From positions 2,852,001-2,916,000 of the forward strand of contig NC_092679.1 of the NCBI RefSeq assembly GCF_964355755.1: 64,000 nucleotides of DNA. The letters are read 5' to 3'. This document shows, piece after piece, positions 49,391 to 61,866 of this stretch. Source of the stretch: Antedon mediterranea (taxonomy: Eukaryota > Echinodermata > Crinoidea > Comatulida > Antedonidae). The position numbers were made by a program, and so were the translations under genes. The notes beneath the pieces were generated by a model. It saw only the letters and a program-made list of their open reading frames with translations. It ran no database searches and had not been told where the DNA came from. Within the stretch, counting starts at the first letter, position 1, and each line of letters opens with the position of its first letter.

Positions 49391-51392
49391 TCAATCACCA
49401 TCAAAATATTTCTCCTGCTCATCCTGTGTCCTTGTTTCAACGGAATCATAATCCGAGTTAAAATCAACGCTGGCATAATCAAAATCCTCATCTTCCCCAT
49501 TTAGGAATCGTTCTCGCATACGACTCATAAATTCCTGTCGAAGCATGTGTTTCTCCTCTTCTGATATCGGTTCAGGAGCCGCCATGATCTGTTGGCTGGA
49601 ATGCGGTTGATCATCTGTAAGACAAATAAATAAATGTTTATCAACATTTTAGTGGAGGTTTTTACCTGTCAGTTGTTTTAAAATAAAATAAATAAAGTGT
49701 AGGCAATCATCTATGGGGAAACATATTATACTATAGGTGTTCAATTTGAATACAGTACAAGCATTTTTCCAAAACCACTTTACACCCCTGGGCAACCATA
49801 GATATATTTATAATATCTTTAGGGTGCAACCTACCAAAATAAAATAGGTTGTAACATCAACTTGGAAAATCTCTATAAAGGGCAATTTACACAGACGAGT
49901 GGTAACGGTAATAAAAATATAGAATTTATGTTATTCCTTCTGACCATTTGCACACAATGTGGAGCAGACGAGCGGTTTCCTCTCAGGATAGATACAGATT
50001 CTACGTGGAACAAGCTACGCGGTTTACCGCTTACCGTTACCGCTCGTCTGTGTAAATTGATTGACCTTTAACACTGCTAGATAGATACATATTCTACATG
50101 TGACAAACTATGCGGTTTTTCGCTTGACGTTACCACTCGTCTGTAAATTGGCTAATTGGATAATTTTTCATTTGAACAAAAACAGTTTATTAATGAATAA
50201 TAACCTATATTATTTTGCTCATTTTCATTTTCTGTAATTTGCTCTTCTTTATCATCATCCCCTTTCTCCTTTTCGTCTTCCTCATCCTCTGTGTCCTCAT
50301 CCTCCTCACTTTCCATACACTCCTCTTCTTCCCTTTGTCGTTTAAATAAAGCCTCCCTTTCTTTCCTTTGCATAAAATCTATCAAGACCGTTGAAAACTT
50401 CAAATTTTGATCGTGTACGTTATCATACGGTCTTTCTTTTTTCTCTGCTTCACTCTGATATTGTCCAACGTAATAATCATACATAAAGGGCGCCCTCTCA
50501 TTCATGGCTTCATCCCCGAAATAAACACCGTCTTTCTCAAGTTTTTTTAGCGCTTCATATCTTCTATTTTTTACAACCATTGAGTTTTTAGAACTTAAAC
50601 GTTTTTTGGCTTCGTTCAAATAATAATCAACTTCGTAGTGTTGTTTTTTATCATCAAATGCAACCAAGTCATCGTCCGTTAAATACATATGAAATCTTTC
50701 AGCAAAGATTGACGGCTTTTCCTCAAAAAGTTTTTTTAGAATTACAACTTTTTCCTCAAGTGTTAAGTCTGTCTCGTCTTTTTGTTGACTTGAAATTCTC
50801 GCACCACTACAGGCAATGTTTTCAAACATTCTCTTCTCAATTATATGCATCTCATAAACAGATGATGATGTCACACTTTCATCGTCATCTGTAAAAAAGA
50901 TATATCTGTTATTATTATTAATATTTGTTCAATGTAAATAGTCATAATTCATACTATAGTTATTGTGACTTCAGAAATTACAAAAAAAATCCTAAAAATT
51001 AGATTAAGAATTAAATAATTCGCTTCTTCAATTGAATCTTGGGCAGACCAAGGCATAAGAAGGGATTGCATGTCTTAATAATAATAATGGGCTAGGTCTA
51101 GCCTGTACGGTACCATGCCACACCAGGCAGGCACTGAAGTTCCTGTCTGCGCCGTTGTGCATACCATTTTGAAATTTCGGGCTTGGCCTATAGGTCTAGG
51201 ATCGAGGGGCCTAGGGAAAGCCCTAACCGGTTAGACCTGACATTTCGACACCATTTTTAATTCTTAATTTATAAGTAACACTTTATTTGGAATTCTTGAT
51301 AATAATAAAATGGTTAAGTTGATGCACATTCTATTTTCAAATGCGATTTGTTTTAGAAATCTTTGTTTACGTTACTTACTGTAAGTCGCCAT
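49391..51392 (-). CDS. CCDC97: Coiled-coil domain-containing protein 97
   Basis: The exons on the minus strand are 51392-51380 (ATG and 13 coding bases), 50888-50205 and 49614-49391. Phases join exactly to give 306 residues (human about 343). Family signatures are LEEKVVILKKLFEEKPSIFAERF, a DYYLNEAKKR region, NRRYEALKKLEKDGVYFGDE with MNERAPFMYDYYVGQY, a charged coiled coil with a long acidic run (about residues 195-225), and the well-conserved end EEEKHMLRQEFMSRMRERFL, FDYASVDFNSDYD, and EQEKYFDGD. This corresponds to the CCDC97-like (DUF2052) family. The protein has been reported with the SF3B splicing complex, so nuclear action is likely, but the sequence itself shows no enzyme motif. The donor after the second exon is weak (GTTATT). 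The start of the large exon (AT completing a codon) agrees with the MATY N-terminus. Confidence 0.95.
49876..50071. mobile_element. MITE in a CCDC97 intron
   Basis: Inverted ends share CAATTTACACAGACGAG and GGTAACGGTAA, on the left at 49883-49912 and on the right at 50030-50060. A third partial end follows at about 50118-50147 (GTTACCACTCGTCTGTAAAT), only 58 bases from the exon edge at 50205. Confidence 0.85.
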
Positions 51393-51590
51393 ATTGTCAC
51401 CTTTGACATGATCTGTTGTTTTCATCCAATCGGAATCAGTTTTATAACGCCGATAGGAAACTTCGGAAAAAAACTTTCTCTAGTACGTCGGAGTGGTCGG
51501 AGCTCGTCGTCGACGCATCTTTCGCAAGCTCCTTAGTAGGCCTAGGAAAAGTATTCTTTTTTATTTAAAAATGAAAATATCTGTTTTGCA
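51381..51590. promoter_or_regulatory. Bidirectional CCDC97-WDPCP promoter
   Basis: The two start codons face away from each other with 198 bases between them (51392 minus and 51591 plus). The gap has a CCAAT box (CATCCAATCGG, about 51424) and a CG-richer block (GGAGCTCGTCGTCGACGC, about 51498). At the CCDC97 start the sequence AATATGGCGAC resembles the ATGGCG-containing YY1 site common at TATA-less promoters. No TATA box was seen. The transcription starts themselves cannot be fixed. Confidence 0.7.
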
Positions 51591-52791
51591 ATGGCAGGTA
51601 TATTGGTTGAACTGTATGTATGGTCTATGAAGAACTCGGTTGTTATTCGAGGTGTGTTCAGATATATGGTTGTAAACAAAAATTGGCCTTTTTATTATTT
51701 GTTTTTTGAATTCTTCAATCTAGGCTAGGCTAGGCCTAGCTAGAGCCCATAAAGAAAGTAGCCTAAGGGTCCTAACTGTAGGCATAGGCCACCTACTACA
51801 ACTAGGCTATAGCTAGCTAGAGGTAGACATTCCAGGCCTAGCCTAGGCTTTACTACTACTATAACTAGCTAGCCTGGCTGGTCTATTAGTATTATTTATA
51901 ATAGACAATAGGGCCTTAGTCAATGTCGATGACCTATTGAAATTCATATTTTAAGTTAAGTAGAAAAAAAAATAAAAAAACACCTTTCCCCCCTGAAACT
52001 TAACAACTACATTTTTTGTCTGCAGACAAAGATGTAAGCTGCCACAGCTATCATGACAAAGGAGGACTCAGTGAGTATTGTGGGTTTGTGCTTAAGTCAT
52101 ATAATGTCATTGCATTCACTTTTTCCGTTTTATTGATCATTTGAATTGGGTCATCAGAATTGTTCTTTTGTAATACAATCATTGATATAATTTGTCCTAC
52201 ATCTGTTAATGGATTAGATGCTGATTACAAAATGTGTCTTAATGATTAGTTACCATGGAAACTCGTTTACCTAAAATATTAAATAATGGTTTTTGCTATC
52301 AATCAATGTATATTTAACAGTATTGTGTGGTATTACTACTGTAATACACCTTAACATGATTAGAATTTCCCATTTTAATAGCATTTTATTGCTTATGCAT
52401 ATTCATTAATATTTATTATCTCTTTGACAGGCTCGCAAGGTTACAGTGAGCAGAAAATACAATACACAGAAAGTAAGAATTGATATTTTGTCAAGTCAGG
52501 TATCTTAATATATTACTATGAAATGAGTGCTCACCAAACTATATCCTATCTACTATTTATGACACATATAAACATACAATCAGGACATAAAGATACACAC
52601 ATAAAGAAAACAGATTTGACCTATACAGTATTATAAATATAATTTTTCCACTATTAATGCATGTTTTATTATAAAAGGTCGAGGTTTAATTTGGACACCG
52701 AAAAACAGACGACCTGAAAAGCTGCGTGAAACTATAAAGGATGCAGAGGTAAGTTATAACAAAGATGAAAAATATTTACAGGTACATTATT

Positions 52792-52824
<33 letters not shown>

Positions 52825-55800
52825 GGAAAGAGCAACAGTTTTTAAATGCAGATTCTCCAAAAATCCTAAAGCTCTGTCTACACTATCAAACTTTATGTGA
52901 CAAATATATATTGCACCCATATATGGACATGATGATGTCATAATTCACTACCATATTTGGGCATATTACTACAACATTTGGACACATCACACTTTTTTTT
53001 TTCAAACTAATTTGATAGTGTAGACAGAGCGTAAGGTAGTTCTGTAGATAAAATTTATATTCAGACAGAGCTTTAGAATGAATCCCTTATTAAAACAATA
53101 AGTGAATACTAACTTACATTTGCAGGATTTCCTTTCAAACAACGAATGCATTACAACAAGATGGAGATCAAGAAGACAGCTTCAGGTATTTGATAATTCA
53201 TTTAATTCATTCAGTCATTTCCTTTATATAGTACATCCATATACAAAACAAAAAGAGAAAAAATGTCACCAGGAAAATAACAATACCATCTTCAACAAAA
53301 ATATCCTAAAGCTCTGTCTACACTATCAAACAAGTTTTGACAAAAAAAGTGTGATGTGCCCAAAATATGGTAGTGATATGACATCATCATGTCCATATAT
53401 GGGCATATCACATTGTTTTTGTCTGATTTTGGTAGTGTAGACATAGTTTTAAACATCAATTTTGCTGATGCAGGTTGGATTGTGGAAGTACATTAACTAT
53501 GGTTTTAATTAATAGATGACATACATACAGTAAACCTAAATTTATTGGTAAATAATGGTATTTTTATGTCTGGGAAAGTCAGAATCTAAAAACATATTCT
53601 AGTTTAAAAATACACTGTTTTCTTGTTTTTCTTAGGTGCTTCTCAAGAACTGTGTGCTTATTACCTTCCAAGTGTCATCCCATTCTGGTGACGTGGAGCG
53701 AATCCTGGTAGACAAAACACTCCAAGGAAAATTGTGCAGTGACACTATTAGTCATGGTAAATTAACATTCATGTGATGATAGTAGTGTACTACAGGGAAT
53801 CAAATATCCGACTAATTCCTGATGCTAAAATATTTAAATTTTGTTAAGAAATCATCTGACAATTATTACTAATTATTTTCTAATCTTATAGCTACCACCA
53901 GATTTAGTAACCAACTTTTATAGATATGTAATTAATAGTGGTGCTGTAGCTTGGTGGTTAATGTGCTTGCCTTGCAATCCCACGGTCCAGGTTCAATCCT
54001 GACTTAGTGCCAGAGTTGTAACTCACAACCTATTCAACTTCACTCCCTAAGCCTCAAATGAGACTTGGTTTATAAGCTCGATAATTTAATTGGCTAGTTT
54101 CTCACTGTTGTATGCGTATACAATTTTTTTTAATGTAATTTAACGGTGAAGATGGATAAAATATTATTTTTTACAGCATACATAACGGATGGATACATTG
54201 CGGTTACGTTTCCTGATAAAGCAAAACTAGGTCTCGTCTACTTGAACAAAAAACCACCTACTGGAAATGAACCTAACAAAAAAATGGAGAAACTTTCTAG
54301 CTTTGATCCTAAGGTATGCTAAATAAAATTATAAAAAAATGTGTAGAAAACAAAAATTTGCTAATGCTGTCCTTTAACTTTATGTGACAAAACAATGTGA
54401 TGTGCCCATATGTACACGATGATGTCATATCACTACCATATTTAAGCATATCACTACCATATTTGGGCACATCACACTTTTTTGTCAAATAAAGTTTGAT
54501 AGTGTAGATAGAGCTTTAAACTTATATCAATATTTAATTTAGATTTCATACATTGATCTTCCTGGAACAAAAGCTAGGAAACCAGAGCGAAATTTGACAG
54601 TTAACGTTAATCAAGAATGGGTAAGTTATTTTTTTTTTTGGTCGTTTAATGGCTAAAAAATTTAGTTCTAGTTTCAATTGTTTTGTAAAGCTTGGTTCCC
54701 ACTAGCGATGCAACTTACGCAACATTAAAAAATGCCCTTCTGATTATTGTGTTTGTCCCTGTCTGCGTGAAAGCAAACCTGCGATGTTTGCAGCAATTAT
54801 GCTGGAACTTTAATCCTTGAAAATCAGGTCAAATGCGGCTACATTTTGTGATATGTTGATTTTATTTTTTTCTTTTCCTATAAATAATATGTATTTAATT
54901 TTTTATTTTTTGGTCAGATTGTTGTGTGGTGGTCAATAAGCGGTGAAGAGGCAATGCCCTGGACACCAGCGTCCAATGAGAGGGATAAAGCCAACATTGT
55001 CATGTATAGTGTTTATGGGTAAATATCTCCCTCCATATTATTGGAATAATTGATAGAGTTATTATACACATTATATTTGGGATAGTCTAACAACAGTGAA
55101 TATTAAAGTAGTAATTGAATAAAGCTTTTAATGATAATATAAAAATGTTTGTATTATGATTTTCTGAGGAAAATTGTTTTTTTTTTGTATTTAGAGGGAA
55201 ATTAGAGGAGTTGAGTTACATAGCTACAGAGTGTGACCCAGTCAACGTTGCTTTTAGGTGAGTGATACCTTGTTTTAACATGGTTAAACAAAGAAAATCA
55301 TGTACTGGTCCAGCTAAAATCATTTTGTTTTAATGTTATAACTTGCCAAGATGTGTTTATGTCACATACCATATAATGTTCCTGTATAGTAAATCTGGTG
55401 TCTATTCCTTTTTATATATAATTACCATTGATTTTATACTTTTATACAAATTTTAATATTGAGAATATGTAAATATCTTTGTAATTCAGCTTTGGCTGCG
55501 ATGATGCTATTAAAATAAATGAAATGAAAAAAAAAAAAATGAAATGAAAAATACCATACCTGTTTTTTATACCGAGATTTAATATTAACAGATCAGCTTA
55601 TTTAAATGTTCACGCCCTCATAATTATTTCAGTCATAGTCAGCCTCGCCATATCCACAGCTTGGAAGTCTCGTCTCAATCCACCGAGGACATCAGCATCG
55701 ACACATGCATCTACGAATGTTCCAAGTCAAAGGTCAATTTACCTTTTGTTGTGTTATAGTTGTAATTCTTAATTTAATAAGTTAAAATAAATTCTCCAAA

Positions 55801-58800
55801 TAAAGTTTTACTAATGATTTATCAATAAAAATCAGTATTTGTCTGTTTGCAGATTCAACGAGCTACTGTAACTACAATACCATTAAAAGGTGAGTACCAT
55901 ATTTATTTTGATAAATGCCCCATTTATTCGAGGAGGTGCTTATTTTTTTGGAGTTGTAAAACATAACATATATATATATATATATAACATACTGCATATA
56001 CCCAATTATGAAAAAGGTGTAAAACATAATATATAATATTGTATATACTCAATTATGATAAAACTTTGATTTGAAAAAGTACAATTAATATCAAGAAATG
56101 GTAAAATAGAAATTGTATCAAAATGCTTTGTTAATTGTGAATCGTCTGTAGTAAATGAATTCTAATTTTGTTCAAGGAAAAATTTTATTTCATTAAATAA
56201 ACAATATTTTGTTTTCAGCTTCTGTCACAGCTTTTGGAAGAAATCATGCGGATGATAAGTTAGTGCTGGGCTGCGAAGATGGACGTCTCGTAAGTAATCA
56301 GTTAAAAAATATGTTTGTTCATATAATCACTGTACTAATATACTGTTATTGATCAGACATAATCTTCTGCAAAATTTCTGAATGTTTCTACTTTAGAATT
56401 TATTGCTTTTTTAGGTTTTATATGATGACCACAAACGCCTGACCCAGTTTGTGCAATCGGCCCTGGTGAGTATGGTTTATCTCTCTAACCACACTTATAA
56501 AAGTTTGGAAACTATTTGTACAATTAAAGGTGTAAACATGAATTTGTAAAATAAAAAACTTGTATTTACCAGAATATCTTTTTCTTTTGTGTTTTTTCCC
56601 AGATGCCTAGTATGGTACAATGGCATCCTGGTGGTAGTGTGTTGTTTGTGGCAGGATCAGGAGCTGAAATACAGGTATTACAATTACAATAGGGGTATTG
56701 TACTGGGCTATTTTTTAGCAGATCTAACTTCTCAAACTCCTGTATGAACAGTGGAAGTAGATCACTGCAGGGTTTTTGCATGTGACCTGTAAAGCTTGGT
56801 TCCCACTAGAACGTAACGCAAGGACGTAAACGCAACACAAGTGTTTTAACCAATGACAAGCAAAGTTATAGACAGTTAGCAATCACAAGCGAATAAGCGT
56901 TGCGTCGCTAGTGGGAACCACGCTTTACAATTACCAGTATTACAATTAATTTTAGGTTTATTCTACTGGGCTATTTTTAGCAGATCTAGCTCTTTAAACT
57001 CCTTGCTGTTTATATATTGAACAGATGTGGTCACTGGGAATTGTTTTCATGTGACCAGTTGATTATTCCTAATGATAATGAAAACGAAGATGTTGATGTG
57101 GATAACACAGTAAAGAGGATGATCGTGAACAAAGAATACAATTGGTCTTATTATTATTAATTTGGTTTAATCAATTTTTCTTGTAGGTGTTTGATATGGC
57201 TCTGAACCCGCTAACGATACTTTCAGTAGGTGAGGATCCAAAACCTGCCCAGCTTTTAAATTTAGCTGCGTTCTTTAGGTAAGCCTATATTTTGTTATAG
57301 CATTTTTTTTTGTACCATTAGAGGTATGAAAAAATAGAAGCGAGACCTCAATAAAGCTATGTCTACACTATCAAACTTTATGTGATAAAGTGAAAATGTG
57401 ATATGCCCATATATAGATGTGGTGATGTCATATCACTACCATATTTAGGCACATCACATCTTTTTTTGTCAAACTATTTTGATTATGTAGACAGAGCTTT
57501 AGACAAATTACTACCTGACTATCTGTTATATACTACCCATAGAAAAGTCCTATATCAAAAGCATATATATTCAAAAAAGTTGTTTGAGGCAATTGTGTGC
57601 ATCTTTCTACCCTACAGAAATAGAAAGTACAATATGTAATTATTTAAGTAATCATAGTAAGACTTGTTATTACTTTAAATTTAATTAGTTTAATTGTTTT
57701 AACTTTCAGAATGTCTGTGACGGTAAACACAATGGAATGGAGTAAGCCAAGCAATACACAAGACTACATTGTAGATGCACATGATATATTAATGCTATTA
57801 TTTGACAGGTAAAATGTCTTCATCTCAAACAAACAGAACAGAACCACTTAAAGATGTATTATCCCCTGAAAAAAACTATAAAAAAAATTGTTGTTTTAAT
57901 GTCGCATAATACTTATTCACTTTGACCAAAAATTGAATCGAAAAAAAAATTTACCTGAAAAAAAGCTGTAATTTAAAGCACAAATTAGTCAAATTGGCAA
58001 TGAGGTTTTTGATGTATTTAACCCTGGACCTATAAATTAGTATGATGTAACCATTTATTGCGTCATTTTATAAGTGAAAACATAATTTCTTTTTTTTTTT
58101 CCATATAAAGTGATTTAATTTTATTAAAACTACAACATGGCCTATACAAAGTTTTATTAATCTTAATTTGTCATATTTTTTGAGTGACAATACAGCTTTA
58201 ATTCTACACACATTTATTTCTACAGAGGTCCAGTTTGTATGTTACAACTTCACCTTGGGGTCAAAAGTCGCGGTAGACTTGGTCCAAAAGAGCTGATGCA
58301 ACATTACCTGGACCATAAACAGATTGACGAAGCCGTAAATCTTTTGAATTCACTCAACTGGAACACCGAATCAACAAGCTGTTTCTCTTGCATCACGAAA
58401 GTTGTCAACTATTTGCTCCGACTTCCTTTGAATGCGCAAAGAGAAGGTAAGAAGTGATACACACACCTAAATCTCTGTCTACACTATCAAACTTTGTGTG
58501 ACAAGAAAATGTGATGTGCCTAAGTATGGACATGATGATGTCATATCACTACCATATTTGAGCATATCACTACCATATTTGAGCATATCACTACCATATT
58601 TGAGCATATCACTACCATATTTGGGCATATCACTACCATATTTGGGCATATCACTACCATATTTGAGCATATCACTACCATATTTGAGCATATCACTACC
58701 ATATTTGAGCATATCACTACCATATTTGGGCATATCACTACCATATTTGAGCATATCACTACCATACTTTCAAAACTAGATAGTGTAGGCAAAGTTTAAA

Positions 58801-61800
58801 GCTCAGGTACAGGCATGAATTTTAAATATAATATCTGGTTAATTGTACATAAATCAAATATTTGTAACAAAAATAAAGACGAAAAAACATGAATTTCTTT
58901 TAATATGGTCAAATACAAAATTTAGCAATATTCTGCCATAAAAACCAGGAAGAATTTTTTTCAGTAGTTAGGTAGTTAACCTAATGTAATAACATGTCTG
59001 GTGACTCCCTAGAAGGTGAAAAAAGATGGTGAATATACGGTGGATAATTTTTGCTATAGCATGAAAACAAAAATCTGAAGTTGAATAAAAATACCAGAAA
59101 TGTAAAATTCAAGTTATATTACCTATATTTAGTCATCCGATAACATTTTTTACCACACCGTTTAGTTTTCATAGCTTTTTAAAATGCCTCTCTATTTACA
59201 CAATTTGTGTACAAAAGAATAGAGATTTTACTGTGTAATTTGAACTATCCCCCGCTGATAAGAAAGTGCTTATTTTCAACAAGCTCGTGTAACACAAATG
59301 AAATCCCAAAAATGATGAAACATAGGGGAAACTATAGATCGATGATTATTGGAATGTATGATCAATAGAAATGTTGTGCCCGCACCTGGCCTTTAAGGTC
59401 CAATTTCTCCAGATTGTTTTGAATACAATGTAAATTTACTGTTTAGATGCTACTAAAGGTAGAAAATATGTTACCAACCATGGTATGCCATGCTTAGAGC
59501 GCCCAGCATACTCATTGCTGATGCCAGATATTTTAAATAGCACCCTCTATATTTGGTTGTATTTGTTTAAAATATAGCACCCGCCATAATTTGTTAATTA
59601 TTTTATATAAAGTCTTACGATATTTAATTTTGTTAAGCTACGACCTCTGAAAGATGCATTGTCTTCAGTCAACAGCTCCTAGTTACATTATCATAATCGA
59701 TAATTTGTAATGTTTGTATTTCAGGTGCTTTGGAGTCGTGTCTCGGCAGCTTCTATGCTCCGGTGCGTCCAATTTCCGAGGTCATTGTCATCGAGTACAG
59801 AGACCAAATAAGTCGTCTAGCAAGGCGGTTTTTTCATCAGTTATTAAGGTACATAATTAGTTACAATTTAATAAATGAAACGCGTCATCACCTTTGTTTT
59901 CTTGACATCAGACACTGACCCCATTCCAATATCATTCCCACTAAAACAGTGCAATTTGACTTTATTGTTGTGCAGTTTTTAGTTGCGTACGACAGGTAAA
60001 GCTCTGTCGAACTTTATGTGACAAGAAAATGTGATATGCCCATACATGGACATGATGATGTCATATCACTACCATATTTGAGCATATCACTACCATATTT
60101 TTGGGCACATCACACTTTTTTGTCAAGCTAGTTTGATAGTGTACACAGAGCTTTTAAAAGAGTTGTTTGTTTATGAAGGTAAAAGAACTTCTTTTTACAG
60201 TAACATTATCAAAGTGTAAATTGAGAGCATTATAATAATATTTTACTTTAGTCGCCAACTGGTGAAATATGTCATCATTCAAGGTCGAAAAACTTTATGT
60301 ATACTGTTGAGTTATGTTGATGATTATTTTACTGTGTATTTATGATGGATGATGTTATATTTTGCAAGTGGCCTGTGACAATTATAACTATATAAATCAA
60401 AACATGTTCGTCATTGTGTCTCCTTTAAAAAAAAAAACCCCATTCTTGGTGTTTGCTCTTAAAAACATCTCTCACTACAGCAATGTAATAAACACAGCTA
60501 TCATAAATATACAAGAGCAGTTTTGTTGAGGTTGTTCACCCATCCTATCTGAACCTGTGTCTGGATGTCATCATTTGAAGTATCTATAAAAGATATTTAT
60601 AAAGTTACTACTCAAAACTCACCTTTTCTGATTTTTTTTTTACAGCGCCATGAGCAATGAATGTTGAAATGGCGCTATATAAATCGAACGATTGATTGAT
60701 TGATTGATATTTAAAATAAACATTCTCAAATTCTTTATTTGGACATGGCTTCCAATTAGTGACCATATACAGTATATTATTTAATTTTATCGAATTTAGC
60801 TGCAAGATTCTATTGTGTTTATAATGTATGATTGTAATTCATTGGTATTTATTCATAAAACAAAAATATTAAAACATGGCAGCAAAAATGCTGAATTGCG
60901 TTTCAATTTACAAAATATGTATAAAAGTGGTTAAAATTATTTAAAAAAATGACTGCTATAGGTCATAAACAAATTTCATAATGAAGAAACAGTAAAACTA
61001 CATTAAAAGGAAAAATTATAAATGATTCATTTAAAAGTCAAATTTGGAACAGGACTGCAAAATTGGCGGTATCACATTGAGTTTCCAACAAACGTGTGTC
61101 TATGCCTAGTATTAGAAGGAGATAAAAAAAGCATGTAGTCTAGAAGAATCTCTACAGAGGCTCTTGGCAAGTAAGGTACAAAGTTCTTGACGTCTATCAA
61201 TAAGTGTACCCAAGCGCATTTTGACGCATAGTGTTCTGGAGGAACTAACTCATAGTGTGTAGGTGTGGTTTTAATTGGGGAAGGAGAAAGTTAAGAAGTT
61301 TGGTCAACCCATCAATCACTCAGACCCATAGACAGCGTGTAGAATGAAAGATCGGGCCATCTTTAGTCGCTTTGAATCAGCTTGTATTTGTGTAGTTTTA
61401 ATTAGAAAAGCAGAAGTTTAAACAGGTTTGACAACTCCTACTCACTCAACATGATCGAGGTAGATATGTACATCCGTAATCTGCAAGGTGCCTTCCTTCA
61501 AATCTCGAATTCTGGGTTCGAGTCCTATCTTATGATCCTTTGACAGGAAACATTATAGTACTTAAAAATGCCTACATCAACTGTAAATAGTGAATGCTAG
61601 AATTGGCAGCACTGACTACTTGGAAAGAAAAGTGTAATATTTGAGTCCACAGCGCCATGAGCAATGATCGTTGGGATGGCGCTATACAAATGGACATAAT
61701 ATTATTAATCATACTGGTGATGTCTATGCCATTGTATTAGTTACATAGAAATAAAATGCAAAATATCATATTAATATGAAAGGTCTTTGTTTTCATTTTC

Positions 61801-61866
61801 AGGTATAAACGTTTTGATAAAGCGTTTCTCCTTGCTGTAGACATGCACGCCAGTGACTTGTTTATG
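51591..61866 (+). CDS. WDPCP: WD repeat-containing planar cell polarity effector (fritz homologue), 3' end outside window
   Basis: WDPCP acts with INTU and FUZ in the CPLANE complex at the ciliary base, supporting intraflagellar-transport recruitment and planar cell polarity. Twenty coding exons: 51591-51597, 52026-52070, 52431-52472, 52678-52748, 53126-53185, 53636-53756, 54177-54313, 54543-54620, 54918-55018, 55195-55257, 55633-55732, 55853-55889, 56219-56289, 56415-56465, 56603-56674, 57187-57278, 57710-57808, 58226-58446, 59725-59848, 61803-61866. All phases agree and give 552 residues. Family segments include LIWTPKNRRPEKLRETIKDA, TRWRSRRQL, LVLGCEDGRLVLYD, MVQWHPGG, VFDMALNPLTI, GSFYAPVRPISE, EYRDQISRLARRFFHQLLR, and YKRFDKAFLLAVDMHASDLF. 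The N-terminal part should form beta-propeller repeats and the later part a helical solenoid. Human WDPCP is about 746 residues, so roughly the last quarter lies past 64000. An out-of-frame ATG at 51571 precedes the chosen start. Confidence 0.96.
52784..52815 (+). repeat. (TTA)n microsatellite
   Basis: About ten TTA units, with one interruption, just after the fourth coding exon of WDPCP. Confidence 0.9.
52868..53032 (+). mobile_element. Family A MITE
   Basis: Both ends are present (AAGCTCTGTCTACACTATC and GTGTAGACAGAGC). Intron of WDPCP. Confidence 0.85.
53308..53452 (-). mobile_element. Family A MITE, inverted orientation
   Basis: The left end AAGCTCTGTCTACACTATC is intact and the right end is decayed (GTAGTGTAGACATAG). 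It is in the WDPCP intron next to the one holding the 52868 copy. Confidence 0.8.
53940..54135 (+). mobile_element. tRNA-derived SINE
   Basis: The head TAGCTTGGTGGTTAATGTGC resembles an A box, and GGTTCAATCC, 35 bases on, a B box. The anticodon-like region is CTTGCAATCC, and the element ends in a T-rich tail near 54125-54135. It is not a working tRNA because the acceptor stem does not pair. It lies 40 bases upstream of the WDPCP exon at 54177. Confidence 0.65.
54372..54517 (+). mobile_element. Family A MITE, left end lost
   Basis: It begins at AACTTTATGTGACAAAAC and ends GATAGTGTAGATAGAGCTT. It ends 26 bases before the WDPCP exon at 54543. Confidence 0.8.
54687..54802. mobile_element. Family B MITE, long subfamily, left half
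   Basis: It runs from AAGCTTGGTTCCCACTAGCG to GCGATGTTTGCAGCAATT. The right half is missing. WDPCP intron. Confidence 0.75.
56791..56928. mobile_element. Family B MITE, short subfamily
   Basis: The ends AAGCTTGGTTCCCACTAGAA and CTAGTGGGAACCACGCTT are both intact. A 50-base stretch from about 56848 is identical to 3233-3282. Confidence 0.85.
57353..57501 (+). mobile_element. Family A MITE
   Basis: Ends AAGCTATGTCTACACTATC and TGTAGACAGAGCTTTA. WDPCP intron. Confidence 0.85.
57852..58197. mobile_element. AGATGTATTATCCCC-ended element, diverged
   Basis: The left end AGATGTATTATCCCCTGAA and right end GAGTGACAATACAGCTTTA are imperfect inverted copies, related to the element at 47904-48414. It ends about 28 bases before the WDPCP exon at 58226. 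Confidence 0.55.
58469..58799 (+). mobile_element. Family A MITE with eleven internal 21-bp units
   Basis: The 21-bp phrase CATATCACTACCATATTTGA (G or A at one site) is repeated about 11 times, making the copy 331 bp long. The ends are TCTCTGTCTACACTATC and TAGTGTAGGCAAAG. Short repetitive open frames on both strands come from this expansion. Confidence 0.95.
58800..59724 (+). other. WDPCP intron, unassigned
   Basis: AT-rich DNA between the exons ending at 58446 and starting at 59725. No bounded repeat or gene was recognised outside the MITE. Confidence 0.5.
59998..60153 (+). mobile_element. Family A MITE
   Basis: The left end is shortened to AAGCTCTGTCGAACTTT by an internal deletion. The right end is GTGTACACAGAGCTT. 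WDPCP intron. Confidence 0.85.
60640..60715 (+). mobile_element. SINE/LINE 3' tail with (ATTG)n
   Basis: AGCGCCATGAGCAATGAATG..GGCGCTATATAAATCG ends in four GATT units. The GCGCCAT and ATGGCGC parts form a small stem. The same tail occurs at about 61650-61705. Confidence 0.6.
61430..61705 (+). mobile_element. SINE with polymerase III B box and shared tail
   Basis: A B-box match, GGGTTCGAGTCC, at about 61513 is followed by a body and the tail AGCGCCATGAGCAATGATCG..GGCGCTATACAAATGG, the same tail as at 60640-60715. The A box is not clear. WDPCP intron. Confidence 0.55.

Noticed and set aside
53940..54010. Functional tRNA gene
   Set aside because: A and B boxes are visible but the acceptor and other stems do not pair. 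It is better explained as a SINE head.
58479..58792. Repetitive open frames on both strands (SLPYLSI and KYGSDM types)
   Set aside because: They result from the 21-bp expansion within a family A MITE.
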